From Candidatus Hydrogenedens sp. (lineage in GTDB: Bacteria > Hydrogenedentota > Hydrogenedentia > Hydrogenedentales > JAEUWI01), in contig WGMK01000005.1 in assembly GCA_016125095.1 (NCBI GenBank), positions 223,033 through 287,032 of the forward strand: DNA of 64,000 bases. The letters run 5' to 3'. Below are positions 10,243 through 19,532 of this stretch, piece by piece (positions within the stretch are counted from its first letter, which is position 1; every line of letters starts with the position of its first letter). Below the pieces are notes generated by a model. The model ran no database searches and was not told where the DNA came from. It was given only the letters and a program-made list of their open reading frames with translations. Both the position numbers and the translations under genes were made by a program.

Positions 10243-12456
10243 ATGTTTCCTTTCCGCCTGCAAGACCTGATTTGCCTTGCTGCCCTCGGGCTGGCCGCCG
10301 CCCTCACGCTCGGTCCCTACTGGGGCGGCGGTGCCGTGCCAGTTGATTTGTCTTACGCGCAAACCCTCGAGCCCTGGTCGGCGGCCGGCGATGCCCCCGA
10401 CGCCGGCGCGCTCTCGCGGCTGCATACCTACGAAACCTACCCCACTTTTCAGCACCTGAGCGGCGAAGGCGGTAAGGTTGCGCACATGCTCTGGAACGAG
10501 GACGACGGACTGGGCGCCCCGGTGCTGGCGCGCTGGCGTACCCGCGCGCTGTCGCCGTTCACCGTGCCGTTTTACCTCATGCCGCTCGAGACCGCCTGGG
10601 CCTGGTCGCTCTGGCTGAAACTTGCGGTCGCTGCGATTACCGCCTACTACACCGCGCGCCGCTTTGGCCTGGTGCCAAACATGGCGGCCGTGGTCGGCGC
10701 GGCCTATGCCTTCAGCGCGCCCGTGTACCTGTGGTCCTCCGAGCCGCTAGGCGACGCCGCGCCTTGGTTCCCCCTCCTGCTGCTCTCCGCCGAACGCGCC
10801 GCGCTGGGCCAGCCGAACACCTGGCCGCTGGCGGCGGTGACACTCGCGCTGATGGGACTGGGCGGTAATCCGCCCGTACTCGCGGGAGCGGTCGCCACTT
10901 ATCTGGGCTACCTGCTCCTGCGCCGCTGGATTTCCGGTGCCGGGTCCGGCCTGGTCCACCTGGGCTTGTTGTCCGCGCTGGCTGTCGCCGCAAGCGCAGG
11001 CCTGCTCGCGGTGCAGATCTGGCCGTACTTCGAATACCTGGGCCAGTCGGCCGAAACCGGCGCATTCGCCGATGCCGCCCCGCGCTATGCCTGGCAGGGC
11101 CTGATTTCGCCGCTGCTGCCTGCGGGCGCTGCGCCCAGTGCCGGGCTATGGGCCGGGCTGTTGTTCTTGGGGCCCTGCGCCTTCCTGCTGCTCCCGGTGT
11201 GGTACGTCATCCGCGGCTACATGGAGCCGCCGCTGCGCAGCCGCACCGATGCGCTCGCCGCCGGGGCCGGTCTCGCGACCGCGCTGACCTTGGTGTCCAC
11301 GCTGGTGCTGCCCGCCTCGTACGCCCCGCAGTGGGTAAGCCCGATGGCGCTCTGCCTGATCACGCCCTTCGCGCTCGGCTATCTGGTGGCGGCGGTATCG
11401 GAAGAATGGCTGCTGCTCAGCGCCGACGAAATCCGCGAGGTCATTCGGCGGCTGCGGGTGAACCTCATGATCTGGTGGGGCGGTTGGCTGCTGCTGACCA
11501 TCGTGTTCTCCTTTCAGGATACGCCCCTCATGGCGCGCGCGCTTCTGGTGGCCTTTGGGACCATCGCCGCGCTATTCCTGCTCTTCGGTTACACGCTGCT
11601 CAAGCCCAACGCGACGTTGCTTGGTTACGGCACGGCCGCGTTGACCATGGTCACGCTTGTACTCTCCTTGGGACCGCTCCAGCCGCGCACGGCGAGCGAC
11701 AAAGTGTTTCCTGCCACGGAGTATTCCGAAGCGCTGCAACGGAGCGTGCAGGAACGCGTCTCGGGCAGCGGCACCCTGGCGCGTTGGCCGCTGTCCATCT
11801 ATGGGCTGAATCAGCTGCCGTCGCCCAACGCAGCCGATCTCACGCGCGTGGCCCTGTATGAAGAGCGCCTCAGCCAAGACCCGATGCTTGTGCGTGACAC
11901 CGGTGCCGAGGCCTTGCTCCTCTCGAAGGAAGACATTCAGGGCCCCATGGCGCCGTTGCGTCCCTTGCTCCGCATCGAGGAGGTCTTTTCGCAGGGCGCG
12001 GTGCTGTTCCGCGACACGGAATTGCGCGCCCGCGCCCGCGTGATCTTTCAGGGCAAGCGAGCGACGTGGGACGACCTGCAGACGATCTCGGCCTCGACCC
12101 CGTCGTTCATCGAGGGGGCGACCCTGCCGGAAGACGGACCCACGGAAGTGCTCGAGGCCAACGTAACCGAGCTGTCCCCCATCGCGCTTACGGTACAAGT
12201 GCCCGACACGCAGCCCGGCATTCTCGTGCTGGCCGACACTTGGTACCCGGGCTGGCGCGCCTACGTGGGCGACGTCCTCATGAACGTGCTGCCCATCGAC
12301 GCCGTGTTCCGCGGCGTCGAACTCGGCGAAGGCGAGCACACGGTCGAATTTCGCTACGAGCCCACCTCGTTCAAATACGGACTCTGGATATCGTGCTTCA
12401 CGCTCGTGGCGATAGCGGTCGCAGGCATCCGCGCCCGCCGCAGCCGGAACAGCTAA
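10243..12456 (+). CDS. YfhO-like polytopic membrane protein
   Basis: Many predicted TM segments, PVYLWSSEPLGDAAPWFPLLLLSAE, C-terminal ADTWYPGWRAYVGD typical of YfhO family. Confidence 0.7.
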   Translation: MFPFRLQDLICLAALGLAAALTLGPYWGGGAVPVDLSYAQTLEPWSAAGDAPDAGALSRLHTYETYPTFQHLSGEGGKVAHMLWNEDDGLGAPVLARWRTRALSPFTVPFYLMPLETAWAWSLWLKLAVAAITAYYTARRFGLVPNMAAVVGAAYAFSAPVYLWSSEPLGDAAPWFPLLLLSAERAALGQPNTWPLAAVTLALMGLGGNPPVLAGAVATYLGYLLLRRWISGAGSGLVHLGLLSALAVAASAGLLAVQIWPYFEYLGQSAETGAFADAAPRYAWQGLISPLLPAGAAPSAGLWAGLLFLGPCAFLLLPVWYVIRGYMEPPLRSRTDALAAGAGLATALTLVSTLVLPASYAPQWVSPMALCLITPFALGYLVAAVSEEWLLLSADEIREVIRRLRVNLMIWWGGWLLLTIVFSFQDTPLMARALLVAFGTIAALFLLFGYTLLKPNATLLGYGTAALTMVTLVLSLGPLQPRTASDKVFPATEYSEALQRSVQERVSGSGTLARWPLSIYGLNQLPSPNAADLTRVALYEERLSQDPMLVRDTGAEALLLSKEDIQGPMAPLRPLLRIEEVFSQGAVLFRDTELRARARVIFQGKRATWDDLQTISASTPSFIEGATLPEDGPTEVLEANVTELSPIALTVQVPDTQPGILVLADTWYPGWRAYVGDVLMNVLPIDAVFRGVELGEGEHTVEFRYEPTSFKYGLWISCFTLVAIAVAGIRARRSRNS

Positions 12457-12459
12457 GCG

Positions 12460-13566
12460 CTACTCCCCGATAGCCTTCTGAATCTTCTTGTCTTCGGGCA
12501 TGCCCAGCGCGAGCGCCTTTTCGTAATGCGGCTTGGCCAATGCGCCGTCTTCCTTCTCGTCGGCATACCACCACGCCAGGTTGAACTCGGCAGGCCCGAA
12601 GTCTGGCGCCATTTCGGTGATCTTCGTGGCGAGCGCGATGGCTTCATCCACTTTCTTGTCGTGACCGTAGACTACGCTGAGACCGTTCATGGCCGAAATA
12701 TTTTCGGGTTCCGCCGCGAGCACGCGCTGGAAGGCGGCCGTGGCGTCGTCAAAGTCTTTCTGCATCAGGTAAAGCATGCCGAGGTAGCGGTCGCCCAGCG
12801 GCTCATTCGTCAGGCCCATGGCGTTCAGCATGGCCGAGATACATCCATCGACGGCAGCCTCGTAGCGGCCGCGGAACAGCACCCCGCCATCGCCGGTCCA
12901 TTGCGAAATGGCATCCTCCGATGCCGACAACCGCGTGCTGAAGCTCGGCATCATGCTGTTGGTCGGGTCGGAAAGCTTGTCATTGGCGAGCACGTCCTGC
13001 GCCGACGCCACCACCGTTTCCTTCCACTCCAGGCGGCCCTTCGCCAGCGAATACACCCGCGCCTCGAGCTTGGTCACCAGTAGGCCCTCGTAACCGTAGA
13101 GGCCGTAGTCCATCTTGAAATCGATCAGGATATCGCTGCCATCCGCGCGGAGTCCCTTGTAGCGATCCTTCTTCGCGTCCTGCACGTTGTTGTATCCGGC
13201 CGTGGAGCCCATCGGGTTCGCGGCCACCAGCTTGCTCTCCAGCACCTCGTCGAGTCGGCCCGCCAGCTTGTCCCGGAAGACCTGCGAGCAGTCGTAATCG
13301 ACCAGCACCTCCTCGATCGCCTTGCGATATTTCTCGTTCTGGATGGCGGAGATGCTGCTGCCGATGAGCAGACCTGCCGACCCCGCGATCTGCAGCGTCT
13401 GCCGCGCGGGCGATACCGAAATGGTCATTTCCGTGCGCTCGGAATCGAGGGTCCAGGCAATCTGCTCGGCGCTCTTCAGGCGTTCCGCGGGCAGGTCGTC
13501 TTTCGCGGCCGCAGGGAGCGCGCAGAGCAGGACGGCAAACGGAACCAGCGAACGGAAATGCTTCAT
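12460..13566 (-). CDS. TPR-containing secreted protein
   Basis: MKHFRSLVPFAVLLCALPAAAKDD signal peptide; C-terminal TPR-like region (YLGMLYLMQKDFDDATAAFQRVLAAEPENISAMNGLSVVYG). Confidence 0.7.
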   Translation of the reverse strand: MKHFRSLVPFAVLLCALPAAAKDDLPAERLKSAEQIAWTLDSERTEMTISVSPARQTLQIAGSAGLLIGSSISAIQNEKYRKAIEEVLVDYDCSQVFRDKLAGRLDEVLESKLVAANPMGSTAGYNNVQDAKKDRYKGLRADGSDILIDFKMDYGLYGYEGLLVTKLEARVYSLAKGRLEWKETVVASAQDVLANDKLSDPTNSMMPSFSTRLSASEDAISQWTGDGGVLFRGRYEAAVDGCISAMLNAMGLTNEPLGDRYLGMLYLMQKDFDDATAAFQRVLAAEPENISAMNGLSVVYGHDKKVDEAIALATKITEMAPDFGPAEFNLAWWYADEKEDGALAKPHYEKALALGMPEDKKIQKAIGE

Positions 13567-13778
13567 GACGGAGTCTCCTCTTGGCGTTCGTTTCGCGGGA
13601 ATCACCATATCCCCCGGGCATCGGCCACCGCAAGGCCCGACACAACCCACACAATATCAACCACTTAGACACCCAATAACATATTTTTCGCATTATAGCT
13701 AAAGTTACTGTGGAATCCTGCCGATATACCGAGTACGACGGATTTTGAACACTCACGGACGAGTGAGAGGGACGAGCC

Positions 13779-14300
13779 ATGGTAGATGGAATCAATGCCG
13801 CCACGAGCGGCGCGGCCGACGCGGGCCGTATCGACCTGACGCGCAAGATTCTGCCGAAGGACCTGCGGGTGCCGGAGCGCAAGAACGATATCCTTTCGCT
13901 GGGACAAGGCGGCAAGGTGTCTTCGGGACAAGCGCTGAACATCGTCACCGAGCGCGCCTATGAAAAGCTGCGCGCGGTGGTGGACGACGCCCGCGCGGCG
14001 CTCGGCCTGCCGGAAGGCGCCGAAATCGATACCTCCCCCGACGCCACGGCCAACCGAATCGCCGACTTCGCGCTGGGGTACTTCAGCAAGTATGCCGAGA
14101 ACAACGGCCTGGCAAACGACGAAGCCGGACGCAAGCAGTTCGTGGATTTCATCGGTGCGGCGGTGACCAAGGGCATCGACGAGGCCCGCGGCATTCTGGG
14201 GTCGCTGCAGGCGCTGGACGATAACATCAGCAGTAACATCGACCAGACCGCCAGCATTATCCAGGATCGCTTCCAGCAGTTTATCGAGAAGGGCGTGTAA
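13779..14300 (+). CDS. DUF5610-like domain protein
   Basis: ORF MVDGINAATSGAADAG...ATANRIADFALGYFSKYAENNG...FVDFIGAAVTKGIDEARGILG; resembles the DUF5610 family from memory. Confidence 0.55.
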   Translation: MVDGINAATSGAADAGRIDLTRKILPKDLRVPERKNDILSLGQGGKVSSGQALNIVTERAYEKLRAVVDDARAALGLPEGAEIDTSPDATANRIADFALGYFSKYAENNGLANDEAGRKQFVDFIGAAVTKGIDEARGILGSLQALDDNISSNIDQTASIIQDRFQQFIEKGV

Positions 14301-14375
14301 GGCTCCGCCTTGCCCGGCAGTGCGGCGCGCGGCTAGAATCCTGCGCTTTCAGCCGTATAGCCACAGGAGCCGGGT

Positions 14376-15488
14376 ATGAGCTATCTCGCCAGCCGCATGG
14401 GCTGCATCGACGCCAGCGGAATCCGCAAGGTCTTCGCGCTTGCCGCGCAAATGAAAGACCCCGTCAATCTCAGCATCGGCCAGCCCGACTACGACGTTGA
14501 TGAGGCGGTGAAGGAAACGGCGATCAGCGCCATCCGCTCAGGGCACAATACGTATACGCAAACCTGGGGCAACCAGGATCTGCGCGACGCCGTTATCGGC
14601 TATTACCAGCGCCGATTCGATGTGACGCCGCAGAATATCATGATCACCTCGGGCGTCACGGGCGGGCTTTTCCTGGCGCTCATGGCCACGATTAATCCCG
14701 GAGACGAGGCGATTTTCGCCGACCCATACTTCGTGATGTATCCACACCTCGTAAACCTGCTCGGCGGCAAGGGCGTCCCGGTGGATACCTATCCCGATTT
14801 CAAACTGACGCCCGAACGCATCGAGCCGCACATCACCCCGAAGACGAAGATGATCATCGTCAATGCGCCGTCAAACCCGACCGGTGTGACCCTGAACGCG
14901 GACGAGTTGCGCGCGATTGCCGACCTGGCGCGGAAGCACAACCTGCTGGTGCTTACCGACGAAATCTACGAGGCGCTGCTTTACGACGACGCCCCCGCGA
15001 CGATGGTCGGCATGTACGACAACGTTATGCTGCTGAATGGCCTGTCCAAAAGCGCCGGGATGACCGGCTGGCGCGTGGGCTTCGCTGCCGGCCCGGAAGA
15101 CATTATCCAGGCTATGAACACCCTGCAGCAGTATTCCTTCGTGTGTGCGCCCGCCCCGGCGCAGAAGGCCTCGGTCACCGCGCTCGGACAAGACATCGAG
15201 AAGCACCTGGCCGACTACCGCGAAAAGCGCGACATCATTTACAACGGCCTCAAGGACACCTTCCATATCTCGACCCGTCCCGGCGGCGCGTTCTACATCT
15301 TCCCCGAAGCTCCCGGCGGAGACGGCGATGCCTTTGTGGCCGAGGCTATCCGCAATAACTTGCTCATCATTCCCGGCTCGGTGTTCAGCAAAAGAAAAAC
15401 CAACTTCCGCATATCCTTCGCCGCGAAGAACGAGACCCTGCACAAGGGCATCGATATCCTCACCCGGCTGGCGAAGGAGTTTTCGTAG
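14376..15488 (+). CDS. PLP-dependent aminotransferase class I/II
   Basis: NLSIGQPDYDVDEAV, NAPSNPTGVTL, LTDEIYEALLYDD, NGLSKSAGMTGWRVGF. Confidence 0.9.
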   Translation: MSYLASRMGCIDASGIRKVFALAAQMKDPVNLSIGQPDYDVDEAVKETAISAIRSGHNTYTQTWGNQDLRDAVIGYYQRRFDVTPQNIMITSGVTGGLFLALMATINPGDEAIFADPYFVMYPHLVNLLGGKGVPVDTYPDFKLTPERIEPHITPKTKMIIVNAPSNPTGVTLNADELRAIADLARKHNLLVLTDEIYEALLYDDAPATMVGMYDNVMLLNGLSKSAGMTGWRVGFAAGPEDIIQAMNTLQQYSFVCAPAPAQKASVTALGQDIEKHLADYREKRDIIYNGLKDTFHISTRPGGAFYIFPEAPGGDGDAFVAEAIRNNLLIIPGSVFSKRKTNFRISFAAKNETLHKGIDILTRLAKEFS

Positions 15489-15541
15489 GGACGTTTTCCA
15501 ACCTGCCCAACTGAGCGGAGGAACTTATCGCCATCATAGAT

Positions 15542-15705
15542 GCAGCTTCGCTGCCTTGGAGTGCGGCAGCGGGCTGCCGCCTTGCTGAGGAAGCGAGCTT
15601 CCGTCACTTGCACCTCGGCTCAAAGCCGGCCTTACCATAACGGGAGCTGCCCGCTCCCTGATTATGGCGGGAGCTTGCTCCCGCACTCCATGGCGGCGAA
15701 GCCGC
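15542..15705. repeat. Modular palindromic element (family B, copy 1)
   Basis: Imperfect terminal inverted repeats GCAGCTTCGCTGCCTTGGAGTGCGG / CCGCACTCCATGGCGGCGAAGCCGC enclosing several short hairpins (GGGAGCTTGCTCCC etc.); related copies at 28330-28497 and 63920-end. Confidence 0.75.
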
Positions 15706-15746
15706 AGAAGAGCCGCATGCTATAGTTTCTCCCGGGAGATCTTGCG

Positions 15747-16652
15747 ATGCGAATGACACGATTGTTGCTGGTGGCGTCCGTGGCGCTGATGCTGGGGGCG
15801 TGTGCGCGGGGGCTGCATGTGGAGCGCGGCAGCGTGTTCGCGGAGCCGGAAGGCGCGACGCTGCGGATGAACCTGTATCAGCCCGAAGGAGACGCAACCG
15901 GGCTCCGTCCGGGCATGGTGCTGATACACGGCGGCGGCTGGGTGGCCGGGCGGCGTACGCAACAGGCCTGGTACGCCCGCGAATTCGCACGCGCGGGTTA
16001 TGTCGTGCTGGCCTGTGATTACCGCATGATGCCCCACCACGCCTTCCCGGCCTGCGTGGAAGATGCGAAGGCGGCGGTCCGCTGGCTGCGCCTGCACGCG
16101 GACGAATACCAGATCGACCCCGAGCACATCGTCGCCTTCGGCGCGTCGGCGGGCGGGCACATCGCGGGCATGCTGGCGGCCACGCGGCCCGATGACGGCT
16201 TCGAGGGTGACACCAACCCCGGCGCATCGTCGGCGGTAGAGGCCGCCGTCATTCTCTACGGCGCAGTGGATTTGACGTCGTACCGCGATGGCGCGGCCGG
16301 CAAGGCGGGCATCCGTTTCGTGGGCGAGTTCGCCGGGCGCGAGTTCAAAAAGAACCCCAAGCGCGACCAGACGGACGCCTATGAGTGGGCCTCTCCCGTC
16401 ACCTATGTGCACCCCGGCATGCCGCCGGTCCACCTGTCGCACGGCACACGCGACGCACTGGTCGCGACCGAGCAGTCGAAGCATTTCTACCAGCGCCTGC
16501 AGGAAGCCGGTGTGCCGAGCGAACTGACGCTCTATGAGAACCGCAACCACGGCTTCGACTTCATGTTCCCCGACGAACGCCGCGAGATCTTCGTGGACAT
16601 GCTGGACTTCCTCGACGAACACGGCATTCCCCGCACGCCCCCCCGGCCATGA
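15747..16652 (+). CDS. Alpha/beta hydrolase (esterase/lipase-like), lipoprotein signal
   Basis: MLGAC lipobox, VLIHGGGWVAGRR, AFGASAGGHIAGM nucleophile elbow. Confidence 0.85.
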   Translation: MRMTRLLLVASVALMLGACARGLHVERGSVFAEPEGATLRMNLYQPEGDATGLRPGMVLIHGGGWVAGRRTQQAWYAREFARAGYVVLACDYRMMPHHAFPACVEDAKAAVRWLRLHADEYQIDPEHIVAFGASAGGHIAGMLAATRPDDGFEGDTNPGASSAVEAAVILYGAVDLTSYRDGAAGKAGIRFVGEFAGREFKKNPKRDQTDAYEWASPVTYVHPGMPPVHLSHGTRDALVATEQSKHFYQRLQEAGVPSELTLYENRNHGFDFMFPDERREIFVDMLDFLDEHGIPRTPPRP

Positions 16653-18280
16653 CCCCGTACCCCTTTCAGTTGGCGGGCGGCATCGGGCTGTTCCTGTTGG
16701 GCATGTCGCTGCTCACCGACGGCCTGCGCGCCTACGCCGGCAAGTCGCTCCGGCAAGCCATGATCCGCTTCACCGGCACGCCCCTGCGCGCATTCCTTTC
16801 GGGCGTGTTCATCACGGCACTCATCCAGTCCTCCAGCGCCACAACGGTCACCGCCATCGGCTTCGTGAGCGCGGGCATCCTCACCTTTGCGCAGGCGCTC
16901 GGGGTCGTGCTGGGCGCCAGCCTGGGCACCACCGCCACCGGCTGGATGGTGGCGGTGCTCGGACTCAAGATCAGCCTTGGACTCTATGCCCTGCCGCTGA
17001 TTGCCATCGGCGCGTTCATCCAATTGCTGGCCCGGGGCCGCGCCCGCCAGTTGGGTCTCGCGCTCGCGGGCTTCGGCCTCATCTTTGTGGGCATCGAATC
17101 GCTGCAACGCGGCATGGAAGGCTTTGCTCCGCTGTTCGACCTCGCGGCCCTGCCTTCCGACAGCATTGCGGGCACGGCATTCGCCGCGGGCATCGGGTTC
17201 GCGATGACCCTGGTCATGCAATCTTCGAGCGCGGCGATTGCGACCACGCTCACGGCGCTGCACGCGGGCGCCATCCAGTTCGAACAGGCCGCCGCGGTGG
17301 CCATCGGCGCTTCCATCGGCACCACCGTCACGGGCGTCATCGCGGCCATCGGGGGCAGCCCTGCCGCCAAGCGCACCGCCCTCGCCCACGTGCTCTTCAA
17401 CCTCGTCACCGGCGTTATCGCCTTTCTCCTGCTGCCGCAATTCCTGCAGGCCATCGCCTGGGGGCAAGAGCACGCCGGGCTTGGTGCCGGCGCCATTAGT
17501 ATTGCCGCGTTTCACACGCGCTTCACGCTGCTGGGCGTGCTTGTGTTTCTGCCGCTGGTGCGTCCCTTCGCCGAACTGCTGGTGTGGATGGTGCCCGAGC
17601 GCGGACCGGCGCTCACCCGTAAGCTCGACCGCGCCCTGCTGCAGCACCCGGCTGTGGCGCTCGAAGCCGTCCGCGGCGCGCTCATCGAAACCGCCTGCGC
17701 CCTCTTCGAGGCCCTGCGCGCCAGCCTGTCCATTCCGCGCGCCAAAATCGACTATCTCGGCCGCATCCAGATTCAGCAGGCGCTTGAAGCCATTGAGGGA
17801 TTTATCGCACAGGTGCCGGCCGACACGGCCGACCGGGTACTTTCGCAGCGGCGCACCGCGCTGGTACACGCACTTGACCACCTGATGCGGATGCGGGAGC
17901 GGCTGGATACGCCCCCGCACGCCGCCGACGCCCATGCCCACGCCCCCTTGCAGGCGGCGGCCGCGAGCACCGTGGAGCAACTGCATGCGGCGGCCGATGG
18001 CCTGGCAGGCCGGAGCGCCACAGGATGGGCCGAGCTGCTTCAGGCGCGCGCCGACACGCTCGAGGCGGAACGCCAGGCCCAGCGCGCGGAGATTATCGAA
18101 CAGACCGCCGAAGGCCGATGGATGCCCGAGCGCGCCCTGGAGATCCTCGACTGGCTGCGCTGGCACAACCGGGTCGGTCACCACATCGCTCGCGTCTGCG
18201 TCTATCTGGATGAGGCGAGATTAAACGGCGGTTCCCTGCCGTATGTCGTGAGCGAAAGCGATTTGGGACAGCCGGAGTAG
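16649..18280 (+). CDS. Na/Pi cotransporter family protein (NptA/PhoU-like C-terminus)
   Basis: GIGLFLLGMSLLTDGLRAYAGKSLR, paired QSSSATTVTAIGFV / QSSSAAIATTLTAL repeats; ATGA overlap with preceding CDS. Confidence 0.88.
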   Translation: MTPYPFQLAGGIGLFLLGMSLLTDGLRAYAGKSLRQAMIRFTGTPLRAFLSGVFITALIQSSSATTVTAIGFVSAGILTFAQALGVVLGASLGTTATGWMVAVLGLKISLGLYALPLIAIGAFIQLLARGRARQLGLALAGFGLIFVGIESLQRGMEGFAPLFDLAALPSDSIAGTAFAAGIGFAMTLVMQSSSAAIATTLTALHAGAIQFEQAAAVAIGASIGTTVTGVIAAIGGSPAAKRTALAHVLFNLVTGVIAFLLLPQFLQAIAWGQEHAGLGAGAISIAAFHTRFTLLGVLVFLPLVRPFAELLVWMVPERGPALTRKLDRALLQHPAVALEAVRGALIETACALFEALRASLSIPRAKIDYLGRIQIQQALEAIEGFIAQVPADTADRVLSQRRTALVHALDHLMRMRERLDTPPHAADAHAHAPLQAAAASTVEQLHAAADGLAGRSATGWAELLQARADTLEAERQAQRAEIIEQTAEGRWMPERALEILDWLRWHNRVGHHIARVCVYLDEARLNGGSLPYVVSESDLGQPE

Positions 18281-18289
18281 GGGGCGTTC

Positions 18290-18670
18290 TTATTCCGACG
18301 CCATCGCTGACGCACGCCGCTGGCGCCACCAGGTTACTGCGGGAAACACCATCCAGACCGCACAGATGAGCAGACCGATGGCCTCGCGCGCCCATTCGCT
18401 CTCTTGCGAGGTCATGTGCACGGTGCTGACATATTCGGGCACGTGTGACAGGTACCCCCACGGCATCCACACGGCGAAGGCAAGGCCATACGCCGCCGCG
18501 CCGAGGGGAGCGAACACGTTCACGCGCTTGACCAGCGCCAGGATGGCCAGCGCCAGAGGGAAGGCGTAAATCGCCATCCAGAGCGGGCCGTCGGGGTCGT
18601 TGTACTGCACCCCGATGCTCAACAACAGGGCGGGCACCATCAGCCCCGCCATGATTCGTGTTACCAACAT
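18290..18670 (-). CDS. TMEM220-like small membrane protein
   Basis: MLVTRIMAGLMVPALLLSIGVQYNDPDGPLWMAIYAFPLALAIL; YNDPD motif and four TM segments. Confidence 0.6.
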   Translation of the reverse strand: MLVTRIMAGLMVPALLLSIGVQYNDPDGPLWMAIYAFPLALAILALVKRVNVFAPLGAAAYGLAFAVWMPWGYLSHVPEYVSTVHMTSQESEWAREAIGLLICAVWMVFPAVTWWRQRRASAMASE

Positions 18671-18786
18671 GTCTGGATTCTCCTGCGTTGCCCATTCAAT
18701 CCGCCGGTTGTACGCCTTCGCCCGCGGAGGCGTCAAGTCGCGTACCGCCAACCTCCCGCCCGCACTTGACGCAGCGCGCGTTGGCT

Positions 18787-18824
18787 GCTACACTCTCAAT
18801 CAAGCGATTGATTGAGAGTGTAGC
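18787..18824. promoter_or_regulatory. Perfect 17-bp inverted repeat, candidate TetR operator
   Basis: GCTACACTCTCAATCAA-gcga-TTGATTGAGAGTGTAGC, ending one base before the ATG at 18825. Confidence 0.75.
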
Positions 18825-19532
18825 ATGAAGCCCCCCGCGACCCTATCGGGACAACCGGACTACTCGAACAGCGTCTGCCAGATTCTGGACGTGGCGACCC
18901 CGTTATTTGCCGAGCATGGATTCAACGGGGTCACGACTCGACAGGTTGCCGCGGCAGCCGGGCTGAACATCTCGACCGTACATCACCATGTCGGCGCGAA
19001 ATCGGCGTTGTATCGCAAGATTCTCGAACGGATGTACGCTGAAGAGGCGGCCATTTTTCGGGCCTTCGCCGGAAAGCTGGACTCCGAGCCTATCGCGAGC
19101 GCGGAGGCCCTTCGCGATGCGTTATTCGGTCTGCTCGACGAGATGCTGGACTTGATGGTCTCCAACACCTCGCGTGCGCGGTTGTATGTGCGGCGATGGC
19201 TGGCGGCGGACGACGAGGAGCACGACGATCTGAGCGCGGCGCATGGCCGGGAACTGCAGGATTTGCTCGAACGCATCCTGGCGCGCGGCCGTACGCTGGG
19301 CCTGATGCCCGCGACGGCGGACCCAGCGCTGCTGGTACGCAGTTTCGATTGGCTGGTGCTGGGCTATTTCGCGACAGGCCCCACGGGCGAGCGGCAATGG
19401 CGCGACGACCCGTACGACGCAAGAAACCTAGAACGCTTCCGGTGCTTTTTGAGGCAGTACCTGTGCCGGATGCTGGAACTGCCGGAGGCCCCCGAGGCGC
19501 CGGCGAACCCAACAGAAGGAAGCAGGGAATGA
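18825..19532 (+). CDS. TetR/AcrR family transcriptional regulator
   Basis: ILDVATPLFAEHGFNGVTTRQVAAAAGLNISTVHHHVGAKSALYRKILERM helix-turn-helix. Confidence 0.9.
   Translation: MKPPATLSGQPDYSNSVCQILDVATPLFAEHGFNGVTTRQVAAAAGLNISTVHHHVGAKSALYRKILERMYAEEAAIFRAFAGKLDSEPIASAEALRDALFGLLDEMLDLMVSNTSRARLYVRRWLAADDEEHDDLSAAHGRELQDLLERILARGRTLGLMPATADPALLVRSFDWLVLGYFATGPTGERQWRDDPYDARNLERFRCFLRQYLCRMLELPEAPEAPANPTEGSRE

Noticed and set aside
16532-18184. 550-aa minus-strand ORF opposite the Na/Pi cotransporter
   Set aside because: Shadow ORF of a clear membrane transporter; no motifs.
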